A DNA stretch of 64,000 bases from a virus, in IMG/VR virus record IMGVR_UViG_3300047553_000177, positions 1 through 64,000 of that record; one strand, given 5' to 3'. A model generated the notes under the pieces. The model was not told where the DNA came from. It saw nothing but the letters and a program-made list of their open reading frames with translations, and searched no databases. A program made the translations under genes and the position numbers. Shown piece by piece: positions 19,968 through 26,918 of this stretch; positions within the stretch are counted from its first letter, which is position 1, and every line of letters starts with the position of its first letter.

Positions 19968-20738
19968 TTATGCATCCCAATCATCACCTGCATCTACTGC
20001 AACTGCTTGATTCTCAGTTGCTTTGTCAGCTGTGATTAAGCCTGGACTATAAATCCCTAATTTCAAATCTTTTGAATACTCAGCATTGAAAGAGCCATAG
20101 TCTTCATTTAAAGCTTTGATAAACAAATCATCTCTCATCGGCTTTAATCTTCCGAAGTGACGGTTATAAACTGTCTGATACTTCTCATCTTTAACACCGA
20201 TAAGTACACGTAACTTGTTGTCAGCTAAGACTTTAACATACTCTTTTAGCTCTTTAACATCACCTTTAGCAATAGCATCGATGGTATCAAATGATACTTC
20301 TCCACCATTAGCTACGTTAGCCCAAGCTTTAGTGAAGTTAATAAGAGTATCCTCACCAACATAAGCCTTACGAGTCTTGTCTGCATTCTTCCACCAATCG
20401 TAAGCTGGAACGTCTGCACTCCAAGTCATTTGACCTATGTTATTTACCCACATAAACTTCTCCCCAGATTGAGATGCACGATGCTTTGGTTGCATAAGAA
20501 TCTCAAATCTAACTGTGAAGTTAGGGGACTCATGACGAAGATAAAATACAATCTTATTGTACTCTTCGTTATTGATTTCTACATTATACTCAGGATCTTT
20601 CTGAGCATTGATTCCAATAGCTTGCAACTCTGTTAATGTAGGATTAACTGCTACTACATTAACTGGTGCAATACCTGTGTACAAGGTGATACCACCACCT
20701 GCTACTACTTCTTCTGAATTGTTTGACGCAATTGCCAT
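19968..20738 (-). CDS. Probable single-stranded DNA-binding protein
   Basis: It has 256 residues. There is no catalytic motif, but the C terminus is an acidic tail ending in an aromatic residue (VDAGDDWDA), as in phage and bacterial SSB proteins that recruit partners through this tail. The body carries aromatic and basic residues, including PKHRASQSGEKFMW and VPAYDWW, suited to binding single-stranded DNA. It is followed directly by its own terminator and precedes the primase, consistent with high expression and a replication role. The call rests on tail and context, so a neighbouring structural role is not excluded. Confidence 0.6.
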   Translation of the reverse strand: MAIASNNSEEVVAGGGITLYTGIAPVNVVAVNPTLTELQAIGINAQKDPEYNVEINNEEYNKIVFYLRHESPNFTVRFEILMQPKHRASQSGEKFMWVNNIGQMTWSADVPAYDWWKNADKTRKAYVGEDTLINFTKAWANVANGGEVSFDTIDAIAKGDVKELKEYVKVLADNKLRVLIGVKDEKYQTVYNRHFGRLKPMRDDLFIKALNEDYGSFNAEYSKDLKLGIYSPGLITADKATENQAVAVDAGDDWDA

Positions 20739-20758
20739 TTTTATTTTGATTTTAAAAT

Positions 20759-20827
20759 TTAATAAAACATTTTGTAAATAGGGTCAGCATCTTCTCTCAT
20801 TAAGAATCTGCTTTCCCACTCTGCTAT
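20759..20827 (-). other. In-frame 22-codon extension after the TGA stop
   Basis: Read in frame with the 103-residue gene, the codons after TGA give IAEWESRFLMREDADPIYKM and then two aromatic residues and TAA. The content is acidic and aromatic, like real coding sequence rather than random A+T-rich spacer. It ends 20 bases before the ATG of the next gene at 20738. It has no good start of its own. TGA ends other genes in this operon, so wholesale TGA reassignment is not the explanation. Confidence 0.45.
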
Positions 20828-21139
20828 TCATACACCTTCAGCATCTAATATAGACATCTGATTAGGATCTACTACGGCTGAAGTTGGAACTATAGTATCA
20901 TCAACTAGAGTGAATCTAACTTGAATCTTCTTACGAGCACGTAATCCTACAAGTTTAGGATGCTTAAAGATTTCAGTTACTTCAGCTTTAGTTAAGCCAT
21001 ACTTAGTTGCAATACCATCACGATCGATACCGTCGTTTAAGTCGTTGATGATTCCAGTAACAGTTAATACAACTTTACCAGTATTTTCAGTAGTTGATTC
21101 TACTGTTGGTGAATTTTGAACATTTGCCTCTATAGACAT
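20828..21139 (-). CDS. Small helix-turn-helix-like protein, ends at TGA with an open in-frame extension
   Basis: It has 103 residues to a TGA at 20828-20830. The centre (GIATKYGLTKAEVTEIFKHPKLVGLR) resembles a helix-turn-helix, followed by a basic stretch (RARKKIQVRF). It lies between the ATPase and SSB-like genes. After the TGA the same frame continues for 22 codons to TAA at 20759-20761, with protein-like content (AEWESRFLMREDADPIY). This may be readthrough or a recent nonsense mutation. No family is recognised. Confidence 0.65.
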   Translation of the reverse strand: MSIEANVQNSPTVESTTENTGKVVLTVTGIINDLNDGIDRDGIATKYGLTKAEVTEIFKHPKLVGLRARKKIQVRFTLVDDTIVPTSAVVDPNQMSILDAEGV

Positions 21140-21159
21140 TTTCTTTAATTTTTAAGGGG

Positions 21160-21864
21160 TTAATCAATATAAATTTTACTCCAGTCAAGTTCCATCTCTT
21201 GACCTTTTAGATGTTCACAACGTGAACCTGCATTGATATCATCGTTAGAATTAAACGAGATCATGGTCTTTCCTTCTTGTCTATACACATACCCAATGGC
21301 ATCTGAATTAGCACAAGCAATGTTACGGATCTTACCAGTCAAGTCTAAATCTTTAGCTGATACCTCTTTACCTTTCTTCTCGATCTGCTTATCTTTTAAG
21401 TGACCGATGTAGATAATGTGATCAGATAACTGCTCTAGTCTATCCATCCACTTCTTGATAGCCATTCGTAAATACAAATAGCCTGCACCTTGTGGAAGAG
21501 AAAGTACTGATAATCCTTTGTTATCAGGATCGAAGTTCTTCCCCATCGGAGTTTGACGATAAAGTTCTTTTGCATCTGATTCTGCCCAGACTTCTAGCTG
21601 TGTCAAAGTATCGATAGCAATATATTTGTAAGGCTTTCCATCTTTCATAATTGCTTTACCGATTTGACTTAACTCACTCAAGTTATTGGCTTTAACTTTA
21701 AGAGCTTCAACCATATCCGACCCTTGCTCTAGGTCTATGATTAAGCATCCGTCGAGTTTAGCTAGTGCTGTTGTTTTACCAATCTTTGGTGGTCCGTAGA
21801 TAATCATATGTCTCGGACTCTTACGAAGGGCAGCGACCTTCTCTGTTGGCAGTACTAGTTCCAT
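21160..21864 (-). CDS. RecA-fold ATPase (Sak4-like / phage AAA nucleotide-binding protein)
   Basis: The chosen start is the ATG at 21864, which overlaps the upstream stop as TAATG. A GTG at 21891 is possible. Length is 234 residues. The Walker A motif GPPKIGKT lies at 24-31, the Walker B-like YKYIAIDTL near 80-88, and later IIYIGHLKDK near 160. This is the pattern of Sak4-type single-strand annealing ATPases and related phage AAA proteins in crAss-like replication blocks. It probably handles recombination or strand annealing with the SSB-like protein encoded downstream. Confidence 0.75.
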   Translation of the reverse strand: MELVLPTEKVAALRKSPRHMIIYGPPKIGKTTALAKLDGCLIIDLEQGSDMVEALKVKANNLSELSQIGKAIMKDGKPYKYIAIDTLTQLEVWAESDAKELYRQTPMGKNFDPDNKGLSVLSLPQGAGYLYLRMAIKKWMDRLEQLSDHIIYIGHLKDKQIEKKGKEVSAKDLDLTGKIRNIACANSDAIGYVYRQEGKTMISFNSNDDINAGSRCEHLKGQEMELDWSKIYID

Positions 21865-22133
21865 TACCTTTGGATAAATCTTTGGTTCCACTTTTTGTAA
21901 CTAGCCACAGGATCTTTGAAGTGAACATTAACTTGTTCTAAAGCTTCTTCTACAGTTGAAAATGCAATTCTTTTACATCCAACTCTTACTACAGCTCCAC
22001 AATCTAATACTTCAATACATACTTCATTAGATCTTAGAATTTCTCCTGCACTTGGTAGATATTCTTTTACTCCATTAGTTTCATGATAACCAACTTCTCT
22101 TTCAGGCATTGGCATTGTTGCTTCTTCGTTCAT
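21864..22133 (-). CDS. Hypothetical protein, 89 aa
   Basis: It has 89 residues. The beta-rich middle (VCIEVLDCGAVVRVGCKRIAF) has two cysteines, followed by a helix (TVEEALEQVNVHF) and a basic end. The stop overlaps the ATG of the ATPase gene (TAATG), which suggests translational coupling and a shared function. I recognise no family. Confidence 0.6.
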   Translation of the reverse strand: MNEEATMPMPEREVGYHETNGVKEYLPSAGEILRSNEVCIEVLDCGAVVRVGCKRIAFSTVEEALEQVNVHFKDPVASYKKWNQRFIQR

Positions 22134-22158
22134 AACGTTTAATTGTTAAATTATTAAT

Positions 22159-23133
22159 TTACTTTTTCACTCTTTCAGTCAACGTAAATGTTGACAAATC
22201 AGCTTCGTAGGGAATCATACCCAATTGACCATCACGATTCTTCTCTATGTGGCAGGCTAAGAGACCTTCAGGGTCTTCCCCACAATAACTATCGGTTATT
22301 CCGTATAAGTCGAATGGTCTTTGTAGCATCATCACTACGTGAGCATCCTGCCCAATAGAATCACCACCGAATAGGTCTGTAAGCTGTGGTTGATACTGTT
22401 GTTTGGCACGATACTCTTGCTCGATATTCCTGTTTAGCTGAGATAATAAGATAGTGATACTACCCATTCTAGCTTGTAACCACATACATGTCTTCGATAC
22501 TTGATTTAGTTTCTGAAGCTCTGTGTCTTCTGTCCCTAAAATTAATCTCGAATGGTCGTAAAGATTAATGATTGTATGCTCAGGAAATTTAGTATTAACC
22601 CTGTCATTTATCTGTTTAATCTTCACCATGTTCTGTGGTATAGAGCAGAAGTAAATAGGATACTTCTTATACTTCTCAACTGCATTTTCATACTTCGTAA
22701 TCCTATCATCAGTTAGATTAGAATCTATGCTGTACATTTCTGAGAATGTCATACCAGCATCATGAGAAGCAGATCTCATAATTTGCTGATAATCAGGCAT
22801 CTCGAAAGTCCAGTATAAAACTAGAAGTTTTTTGTCATGATTCTTATCCAACACATCAAAGATTAGTTGGTTTGAAAATGCAGATTTGCCTACACCAGGA
22901 CGACCGGCAATAACATACATCTTTCCAGGCTGTAAACCACCTAGCAAATTCTTATTCAACCTATCCCATTTAGTCGGGAAGACAATTCTCTGACCAGATT
23001 TAGCCAGCTTAATTTCTTCTATCGACTTGTTTACTGAGAGAGAGATGTGTCTGAATTCTTTGAATGTTTCATCAAAGTTGCCTTGTGATTCTACTTTCTG
23101 AGCCTGTTGATTTAGGTTCTGTTGAATTTCCAT
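22159..23133 (-). CDS. DnaB-like replicative helicase
   Basis: It starts at the ATG at 23133 (a GTG lies one codon earlier), 324 residues. It is essentially the RecA-like C-terminal domain of DnaB: Walker A AGRPGVGKS at 76-84, Walker B-like HTIINLYDHSRL near 188-199, an ILLSQLNRNIE block near 229-239, and the C-terminal DSIGQDAHVVMML and HIEKNRDGQLG motifs. The N-terminal domain of bacterial DnaB is missing, so primase contact must differ. It unwinds DNA at the fork. It overlaps the upstream gene by 62 bases in another frame. Confidence 0.9.
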   Translation of the reverse strand: MEIQQNLNQQAQKVESQGNFDETFKEFRHISLSVNKSIEEIKLAKSGQRIVFPTKWDRLNKNLLGGLQPGKMYVIAGRPGVGKSAFSNQLIFDVLDKNHDKKLLVLYWTFEMPDYQQIMRSASHDAGMTFSEMYSIDSNLTDDRITKYENAVEKYKKYPIYFCSIPQNMVKIKQINDRVNTKFPEHTIINLYDHSRLILGTEDTELQKLNQVSKTCMWLQARMGSITILLSQLNRNIEQEYRAKQQYQPQLTDLFGGDSIGQDAHVVMMLQRPFDLYGITDSYCGEDPEGLLACHIEKNRDGQLGMIPYEADLSTFTLTERVKK

Positions 23134-23632
23134 CACTTAAGTCACTATACTTTTCCCACGTGTGATTATTAATCCATGTTTCAAGCTGTTGCATATACCC
23201 TAACCCATTCCCTGACCGTCGTAATTGGAGCTCTCTTTGTAGGCACTCTATAACGTGCTCATGTTTTTTAGCATCATCTCCTACGTACTTTAGATAACGT
23301 GTCTTGGCTTTAGCATTGGCTTTACAATCTGGATCCTTTGCTCTTAATACCCTTACTTGTCCATTAGCCATAACTTTGATAGGGTAGTGAGAGAGGAGGC
23401 CACTCCATATGGAGCTTTCGGACTTACGAAATTCGTCGTTAAATTTTTCTCGTAAGTAACATTCATCCTCCTCTCCCAACTTAACCCAACCGTTGGTTTG
23501 CAATTTCTCACGGTCAATGTTTAACTTTAAATCAGAATCAAGGGCATTACGATTAAGCATAGTCAAGAAAACAAACTCATCAGCTGTAAGACCATAATTA
23601 GAAAGGTCCTCAGTATTGATTTCAATAATCAT
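23072..23632 (-). CDS. Possible helicase loader / replication initiation protein
   Basis: It has 186 residues and is placed directly upstream of and overlapping the DnaB-like gene. The N-terminal helical part (YGLTADEFVFLTMLNRNALD) resembles a winged-helix or DnaD-like module. The centre is basic (RVLRAKDPDCKANAKAKTR), and the C-terminal part (QLETWINNHTWEKYSDL) is helical. Phage helicase loaders and DnaD-like initiators often sit in this position. The assignment is by context only. It has its own promoter candidate inside the preceding helicase gene. Confidence 0.5.
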   Translation of the reverse strand: MIIEINTEDLSNYGLTADEFVFLTMLNRNALDSDLKLNIDREKLQTNGWVKLGEEDECYLREKFNDEFRKSESSIWSGLLSHYPIKVMANGQVRVLRAKDPDCKANAKAKTRYLKYVGDDAKKHEHVIECLQRELQLRRSGNGLGYMQQLETWINNHTWEKYSDLSDGNSTEPKSTGSESRITRQL

Positions 23633-23668
23633 AAAAGTTTTTGTTATACTTTCTATAAGTAATCGTAT

Positions 23669-24865
23669 TCAAATATACGAAGAAATATCATCCAACCAAA
23701 CAACATTAGATAAATTTTTCACTGAACTTTCCAACCACTTTTCTTCCTGTGAATCTTTAACGTAGAGAATAACAACTTCCCCTACCTTATTCTCACTAAG
23801 TCGAAGTAATCTACCCACTCTCTGAATCATTGCAAGGGTCTTACTATCCAAGCCACAGATGATCCCAAGTTGTGCATCGGGAACATCAAAGCCTTGGTTC
23901 AAAGCCTTGGTAGAACAGAGAATCCTACACTCGTTAGTTTTAAAATCTTCTAATGCTTTAGTCTTCTCTTTCTTCCCTATTCCTGAATGAAATCGTCTAG
24001 CTTCACCATCTTCGTTTAGAATCTGATGCATTTGATTTGTAAATTCATTTGTGCCTGCAAACGTTAATATCTTCTTATCAGATTTAATCTTAGCAATTCT
24101 CTGAGTATAAAGAATTTTGTTATAAGCATGTTGAACTACATCTTTACGATCTCTAATTGCTTTATAGAATAGAGTAGCATTCTTCTTTTGTACAGGACTA
24201 GCTGTTGGATCCCTGAGAACTCTTCCAGCTTCGTTAAATGCATCATACATCCCAAGTTGATACTTGTAGTGAACAAACATATTGTTAGCTGCTTTATAGG
24301 CAGTTCTCTCCTCGTCTGTTAAATCAACTGGTATGCAGTACACTGTGTAAGGGGCCACTAATCCTTTCTGTACACATTCATCTAGACTGATGGTATAAAC
24401 CGTTGGGGCTATCTCATCCAGTAATTCTTTGTACTCCTCTTCTTCTGGAGCAGTAGCAGTCATACAAAGAAGTCTGTTGTGGTTATTCTGCAAGAAGACT
24501 TCTCGATAGATTGGGGACAAGCCAAGATGAACTTCATCTGCTACTGTAACAGTGTAAGTTTTATCTCGAAGTTTATGAGCTGATGCATAACATAGAATAT
24601 CTACACTATCTAATACATCTTCATAACCCCACTTCTTAAATTCTTCTTCGAATTGGTCTTGCAATTGATTAGTAGGGACTAAGACCAAGCCTCTACCTCC
24701 ATGTTTACGAATCATAGCTCCACAGGCAATAACACCAACACGACTCTTCCCGAATCCTGTACCAGCTATAACTGAACCTACGAAGTCTGCCTCCTTCCAA
24801 GCAGTGAGAGCTTTCTTCTGCTCTTGATCTTTAATTTGTAAGAGATTGGGAACTTTCTGCATCAT
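23669..24865 (-). CDS. Superfamily 2 helicase (DEAD/DEAH-like)
   Basis: It has 398 residues. The motifs run in order: Q-like QKKALTAW near 16-23, Walker A AGTGFGKS at 34-41, LVLVPTNQL near 60-68, DEVH at 110-113, MTATAP near 134-139, and in the second RecA domain ILTFAGTNEF, STKALNQGFDVP and MIQRVGRLLR. This set marks a nucleic-acid translocase of the UvsW/RecG-like phage type. It may remodel replication forks or recombination intermediates. The start overlaps the DnaA-like gene by 35 bases. Confidence 0.9.
   Translation of the reverse strand: MMQKVPNLLQIKDQEQKKALTAWKEADFVGSVIAGTGFGKSRVGVIACGAMIRKHGGRGLVLVPTNQLQDQFEEEFKKWGYEDVLDSVDILCYASAHKLRDKTYTVTVADEVHLGLSPIYREVFLQNNHNRLLCMTATAPEEEEYKELLDEIAPTVYTISLDECVQKGLVAPYTVYCIPVDLTDEERTAYKAANNMFVHYKYQLGMYDAFNEAGRVLRDPTASPVQKKNATLFYKAIRDRKDVVQHAYNKILYTQRIAKIKSDKKILTFAGTNEFTNQMHQILNEDGEARRFHSGIGKKEKTKALEDFKTNECRILCSTKALNQGFDVPDAQLGIICGLDSKTLAMIQRVGRLLRLSENKVGEVVILYVKDSQEEKWLESSVKNLSNVVWLDDISSYI
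23670..23700 (-). promoter_or_regulatory. Minus-strand promoter inside the SF2 helicase gene
   Basis: On the minus strand TTTG (23700-23697), 19 bases, then TATATTTG (23677-23670) match the -33/-7 elements of Bacteroidota promoters. The gene it would serve starts at 23632, about 38 bases from the -7 box. It overlaps the end of the helicase gene, so it would boost the loader and DnaB genes separately. Confidence 0.55.
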
Positions 24866-25400
24866 CAGAAGATTTAGTATTAGTTAGTATTACCCCAAGC
24901 ATTTCATTCAGATTCTCCATCTCTTCATTCAACTTAATTATCTTTTCCGTTATTTCATCAATGGTAGTAGATTGAACAGATGGGAAAAAGTTAGCTCTTG
25001 CATAAAGACTAGAAGCTCTCTGAAAGTAATCACGATAAGTTGGATCTGAATACATTAGATCTTCATGTAGATTAAACATGTGGTACACAGTAGCTCTATC
25101 ACGATTGATATACTCTGCTATTGCACCTTCTCTAAAGTTTGTGTGAATAGAAATTAAATTAACAACTAAACATCTTCTAATTACATAATCCCTATCTCTA
25201 GATTGTGAAGTAAATTCTTCTCTTGGTATATGAAATAGATGTTCAACTATCTTGATCATCATCTCGGCAATATCGAGAGGGTTTCTGGACTTCTGTAAGT
25301 TTATTGATGAATCCCGTGAAGATTCTATCAAACGTATCAGCTCCATCTTTTTCTTCTTTGAGAAGGCTGGCTTTACTGTTTTTTGAATTTTGTTTATCAT
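24831..25400 (-). CDS. DnaA domain IV-like DNA-binding protein
   Basis: It has 189 residues. Residues about 50-113 resemble the DNA-binding domain IV of bacterial DnaA: an amphipathic helix (IAEMMIKIVEHLFHI), then SQSRDRDYVIRRC at 65-77 in place of the DnaA SKSRKREIV helix, then GAIAEYINRDRATVYH at 92-107 in place of the helix-turn-helix ending RDHSTV. No AAA+ ATPase domain is present. A coiled-coil-like segment near the end (TEKIIKLNEEMENLNEMLGV) could dimerise it. It may recognise DnaA boxes, and box-like repeats occur at 32498-32617. The ATG overlaps the upstream stop (ATGA). Confidence 0.6.
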   Translation of the reverse strand: MINKIQKTVKPAFSKKKKMELIRLIESSRDSSINLQKSRNPLDIAEMMIKIVEHLFHIPREEFTSQSRDRDYVIRRCLVVNLISIHTNFREGAIAEYINRDRATVYHMFNLHEDLMYSDPTYRDYFQRASSLYARANFFPSVQSTTIDEITEKIIKLNEEMENLNEMLGVILTNTKSSDDAESSQSLTN

Positions 25401-25579
25401 TCGTCATTTGATTTAATTTTAATCTTTTCGTTTGGTAAATAGTAACTACATTCTTTTTTCTCTTCATCCCAAGGAACTGTTGTAAAGTATGCTTGGTAAT
25501 ATGGATTAGCCTCAGCTGTATGTCTATAGCAGTTAAAAGCAAGGGGGCAATTATCCCCCTCACACATAGATATGTCCAT
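25397..25579 (-). CDS. Small cysteine-containing protein
   Basis: It has 60 residues. Four cysteines (C6, C11, C17 and C44) with a CEGDNCPLAFNC cluster and a later KKECSYY suggest metal or disulfide stabilisation. Short phage proteins with this CPxxxxC...YYxxYF...C layout are common in Bacteroidota phages but uncharacterised. The start region carries an AGGGGG/CCCCCT stem (around 25543-25561) that could affect translation. Its stop overlaps the next ATG. A longer alternative frame covering 25243-25563 is rejected. Confidence 0.6.
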   Translation of the reverse strand: MDISMCEGDNCPLAFNCYRHTAEANPYYQAYFTTVPWDEEKKECSYYLPNEKIKIKSNDE

Positions 25580-25583
25580 AAAA

Positions 25584-25892
25584 CTACTTTTTAGAAGGTT
25601 TTCTACCAGGCTTTTTAGATCCTACTTTATTTCGAGAACCTACTGGACGACCAGGCTTTTTAGATGTTGTCTTAGATTTTAACTTAACAAGCTCGTCTCT
25701 AAGATCCCACAGCTTATCATTGTGCTCATGCAAAGCATCGAATGCATCTTTAAGAGCATCGTTTTTAACATCTACAAGTTCTTCAGCTTCTTTAAGTCTT
25801 TTATAAAGCTTAACTGCTGTAGAGAAAAAGAATATGCTGCCTATTACACCTAGTACAGCAATAACTGTTGAAATAATTGCAAAAATTTCCAT
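25584..25892 (-). CDS. Membrane-anchored protein with AT-hook-like tail
   Basis: It has 102 residues in three parts. Residues 5-30 form one membrane helix (IISTVIAVLGVIGSIFFF). Residues 30-75 form a charged coiled coil. The last 25 or so residues are very basic with PGRPVGSR and PGRKPSKK, which resemble AT-hooks (GRP core in a basic setting). The layout suggests a membrane protein that holds A+T-rich DNA from the cytoplasmic side, perhaps tethering replicating phage DNA (inference). The neighbours are replication genes. Confidence 0.6.
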   Translation of the reverse strand: MEIFAIISTVIAVLGVIGSIFFFSTAVKLYKRLKEAEELVDVKNDALKDAFDALHEHNDKLWDLRDELVKLKSKTTSKKPGRPVGSRNKVGSKKPGRKPSKK

Positions 25893-26186
25893 TTAATTAA
25901 TGTTATCGATATCGGGAGCTTGAGGCTGCTCCACTTTAAGCCCGTAAGAAAGATCAAACCAAGCAAATGCACGTTCTGCATATGATAATGGCATTCTCTT
26001 TTCTTTTCTAATGTAACGAATAGAATACTCTTTCCATTCATCATGCTGTTTTTGTGTCATCGTATTCTCATTATACCATCTGTCTACTCGACCTAGTAAA
26101 TTCTCATACGTAAAATCATGACCAGCAATTTCAAACATCTTATCTATTAGATGCTTGGTTATCTTTTCATCTTTAGTCATCACCAT
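25893..26186 (-). CDS. Hypothetical protein, 97 aa
   Basis: It has 97 residues, helical and charged (KITKHLIDKMFEIAG, QKQHDEWKEYSIRYIRKEKRM). The stop is adjacent to the next gene and its start overlaps the upstream gene by 14 bases. The aromatic region AFAWFDLSYGLK near the end is distinctive. I recognise no family. Confidence 0.6.
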   Translation of the reverse strand: MVMTKDEKITKHLIDKMFEIAGHDFTYENLLGRVDRWYNENTMTQKQHDEWKEYSIRYIRKEKRMPLSYAERAFAWFDLSYGLKVEQPQAPDIDNIN

Positions 26187-26418
26187 TGTACTCCCACATT
26201 ATATCTTCAACATAGCAATCTCTACAAAGACTAAAAGCACCAGACTCATCTAACTTTTCATAAGCTTCATCCCAATCTTTACAATCAGGATGTTCTTCTA
26301 AATACTTGTCAACCATTTCACTAATAGTATCTGATTCACAGTTGTAACAAGTAGTATCCCTTTCATTCCAAGGAGCATTAGGGTGATTTGTTGCTCCTGG
26401 TGGTAAGTTACTGTTCAT
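26173..26418 (-). CDS. Small protein with possible zinc-binding cysteines
   Basis: It starts at the ATG at 26418 (MNSNLPPGATNHPNAPW), 81 residues. A TTG-started form 27 bases longer is less likely. CYNCESD and a later CRDCYVED give two CxxC pairs that could bind one zinc ion. The middle is acidic and helical (EEHPDCKDWDEAYEKL). It overlaps both neighbours. It may be a small regulator or adaptor, and the function is unknown. Confidence 0.6.
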   Translation of the reverse strand: MNSNLPPGATNHPNAPWNERDTTCYNCESDTISEMVDKYLEEHPDCKDWDEAYEKLDESGAFSLCRDCYVEDIMWEYNGDD

Positions 26419-26752
26419 TTCTAATAGGATTAAAAGTTTCTTCAAATTCCCCTGCTTGATAAGCTCTGATAAGAGCTGATATCTCAGGCAGTTTGTAATA
26501 ATCAGTAGTAGCTAAGAGTTTAGTAAATTCTTCTAAAGCTTTAGTGACTTGTGGCATTTGCACACCATCAGTATCCCATAAAGCTACGAACACTTTACCA
26601 TGCTCTTTCAGAATCGTATCAACAGTTGCTTTTAATAGTTGTTTACTACGTTTAGTATTAAACCATTTAATCTCTTGACATTCATCTGCAGAATAGATAG
26701 CAGTTTGTAACCACATTAATAATGTGAGTACTTTAATTCTTTCTTCTTCCAT
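26408..26752 (-). CDS. Hypothetical protein, 114 aa
   Basis: It has 114 residues, almost all helical (ERIKVLTLLMWLQTAIYSA, LLKATVDTILKEHGKVF). It has no transmembrane-length hydrophobic run and no catalytic motif. It overlaps the next gene by 11 bases and starts just after the stop of the membrane micro-protein at 26754. The function is not recognised. Confidence 0.55.
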   Translation of the reverse strand: MEEERIKVLTLLMWLQTAIYSADECQEIKWFNTKRSKQLLKATVDTILKEHGKVFVALWDTDGVQMPQVTKALEEFTKLLATTDYYKLPEISALIRAYQAGEFEETFNPIRNEQ

Positions 26753-26753
26753 A

Positions 26754-26918
26754 TCACAATTCTTCGATTGATTTAAAGGTTATTACAATAAATCCTATTA
26801 TAATGGATCTTATTATAAGTTTACCAATAGGGTGCTCGTAACTATCAGTTACAACTACATCTTGTCCTGTAAATCCCAATCCGATAACTGGAGATATAGA
26901 AATTGAATAATCTGTCAT
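26754..26918 (-). CDS. 54-residue membrane micro-protein
   Basis: The ATG at 26918 overlaps the DNA polymerase stop as ATGA, and the stop lies just before the next ATG at 26752. The product (MTDYSISISPVIGLGF..., 54 residues) has one hydrophobic helix (IIRSIIIGFIVIT) near the C terminus. The start-stop overlap and the fit into an otherwise unexplained 160-base gap support it as real. The function is unknown. Confidence 0.65.
   Translation of the reverse strand: MTDYSISISPVIGLGFTGQDVVVTDSYEHPIGKLIIRSIIIGFIVITFKSIEEL

Noticed and set aside
25243-25563. 106-residue minus-strand frame
   Set aside because: It overlaps two better genes (25397-25579 and 24831-25400) in another frame.
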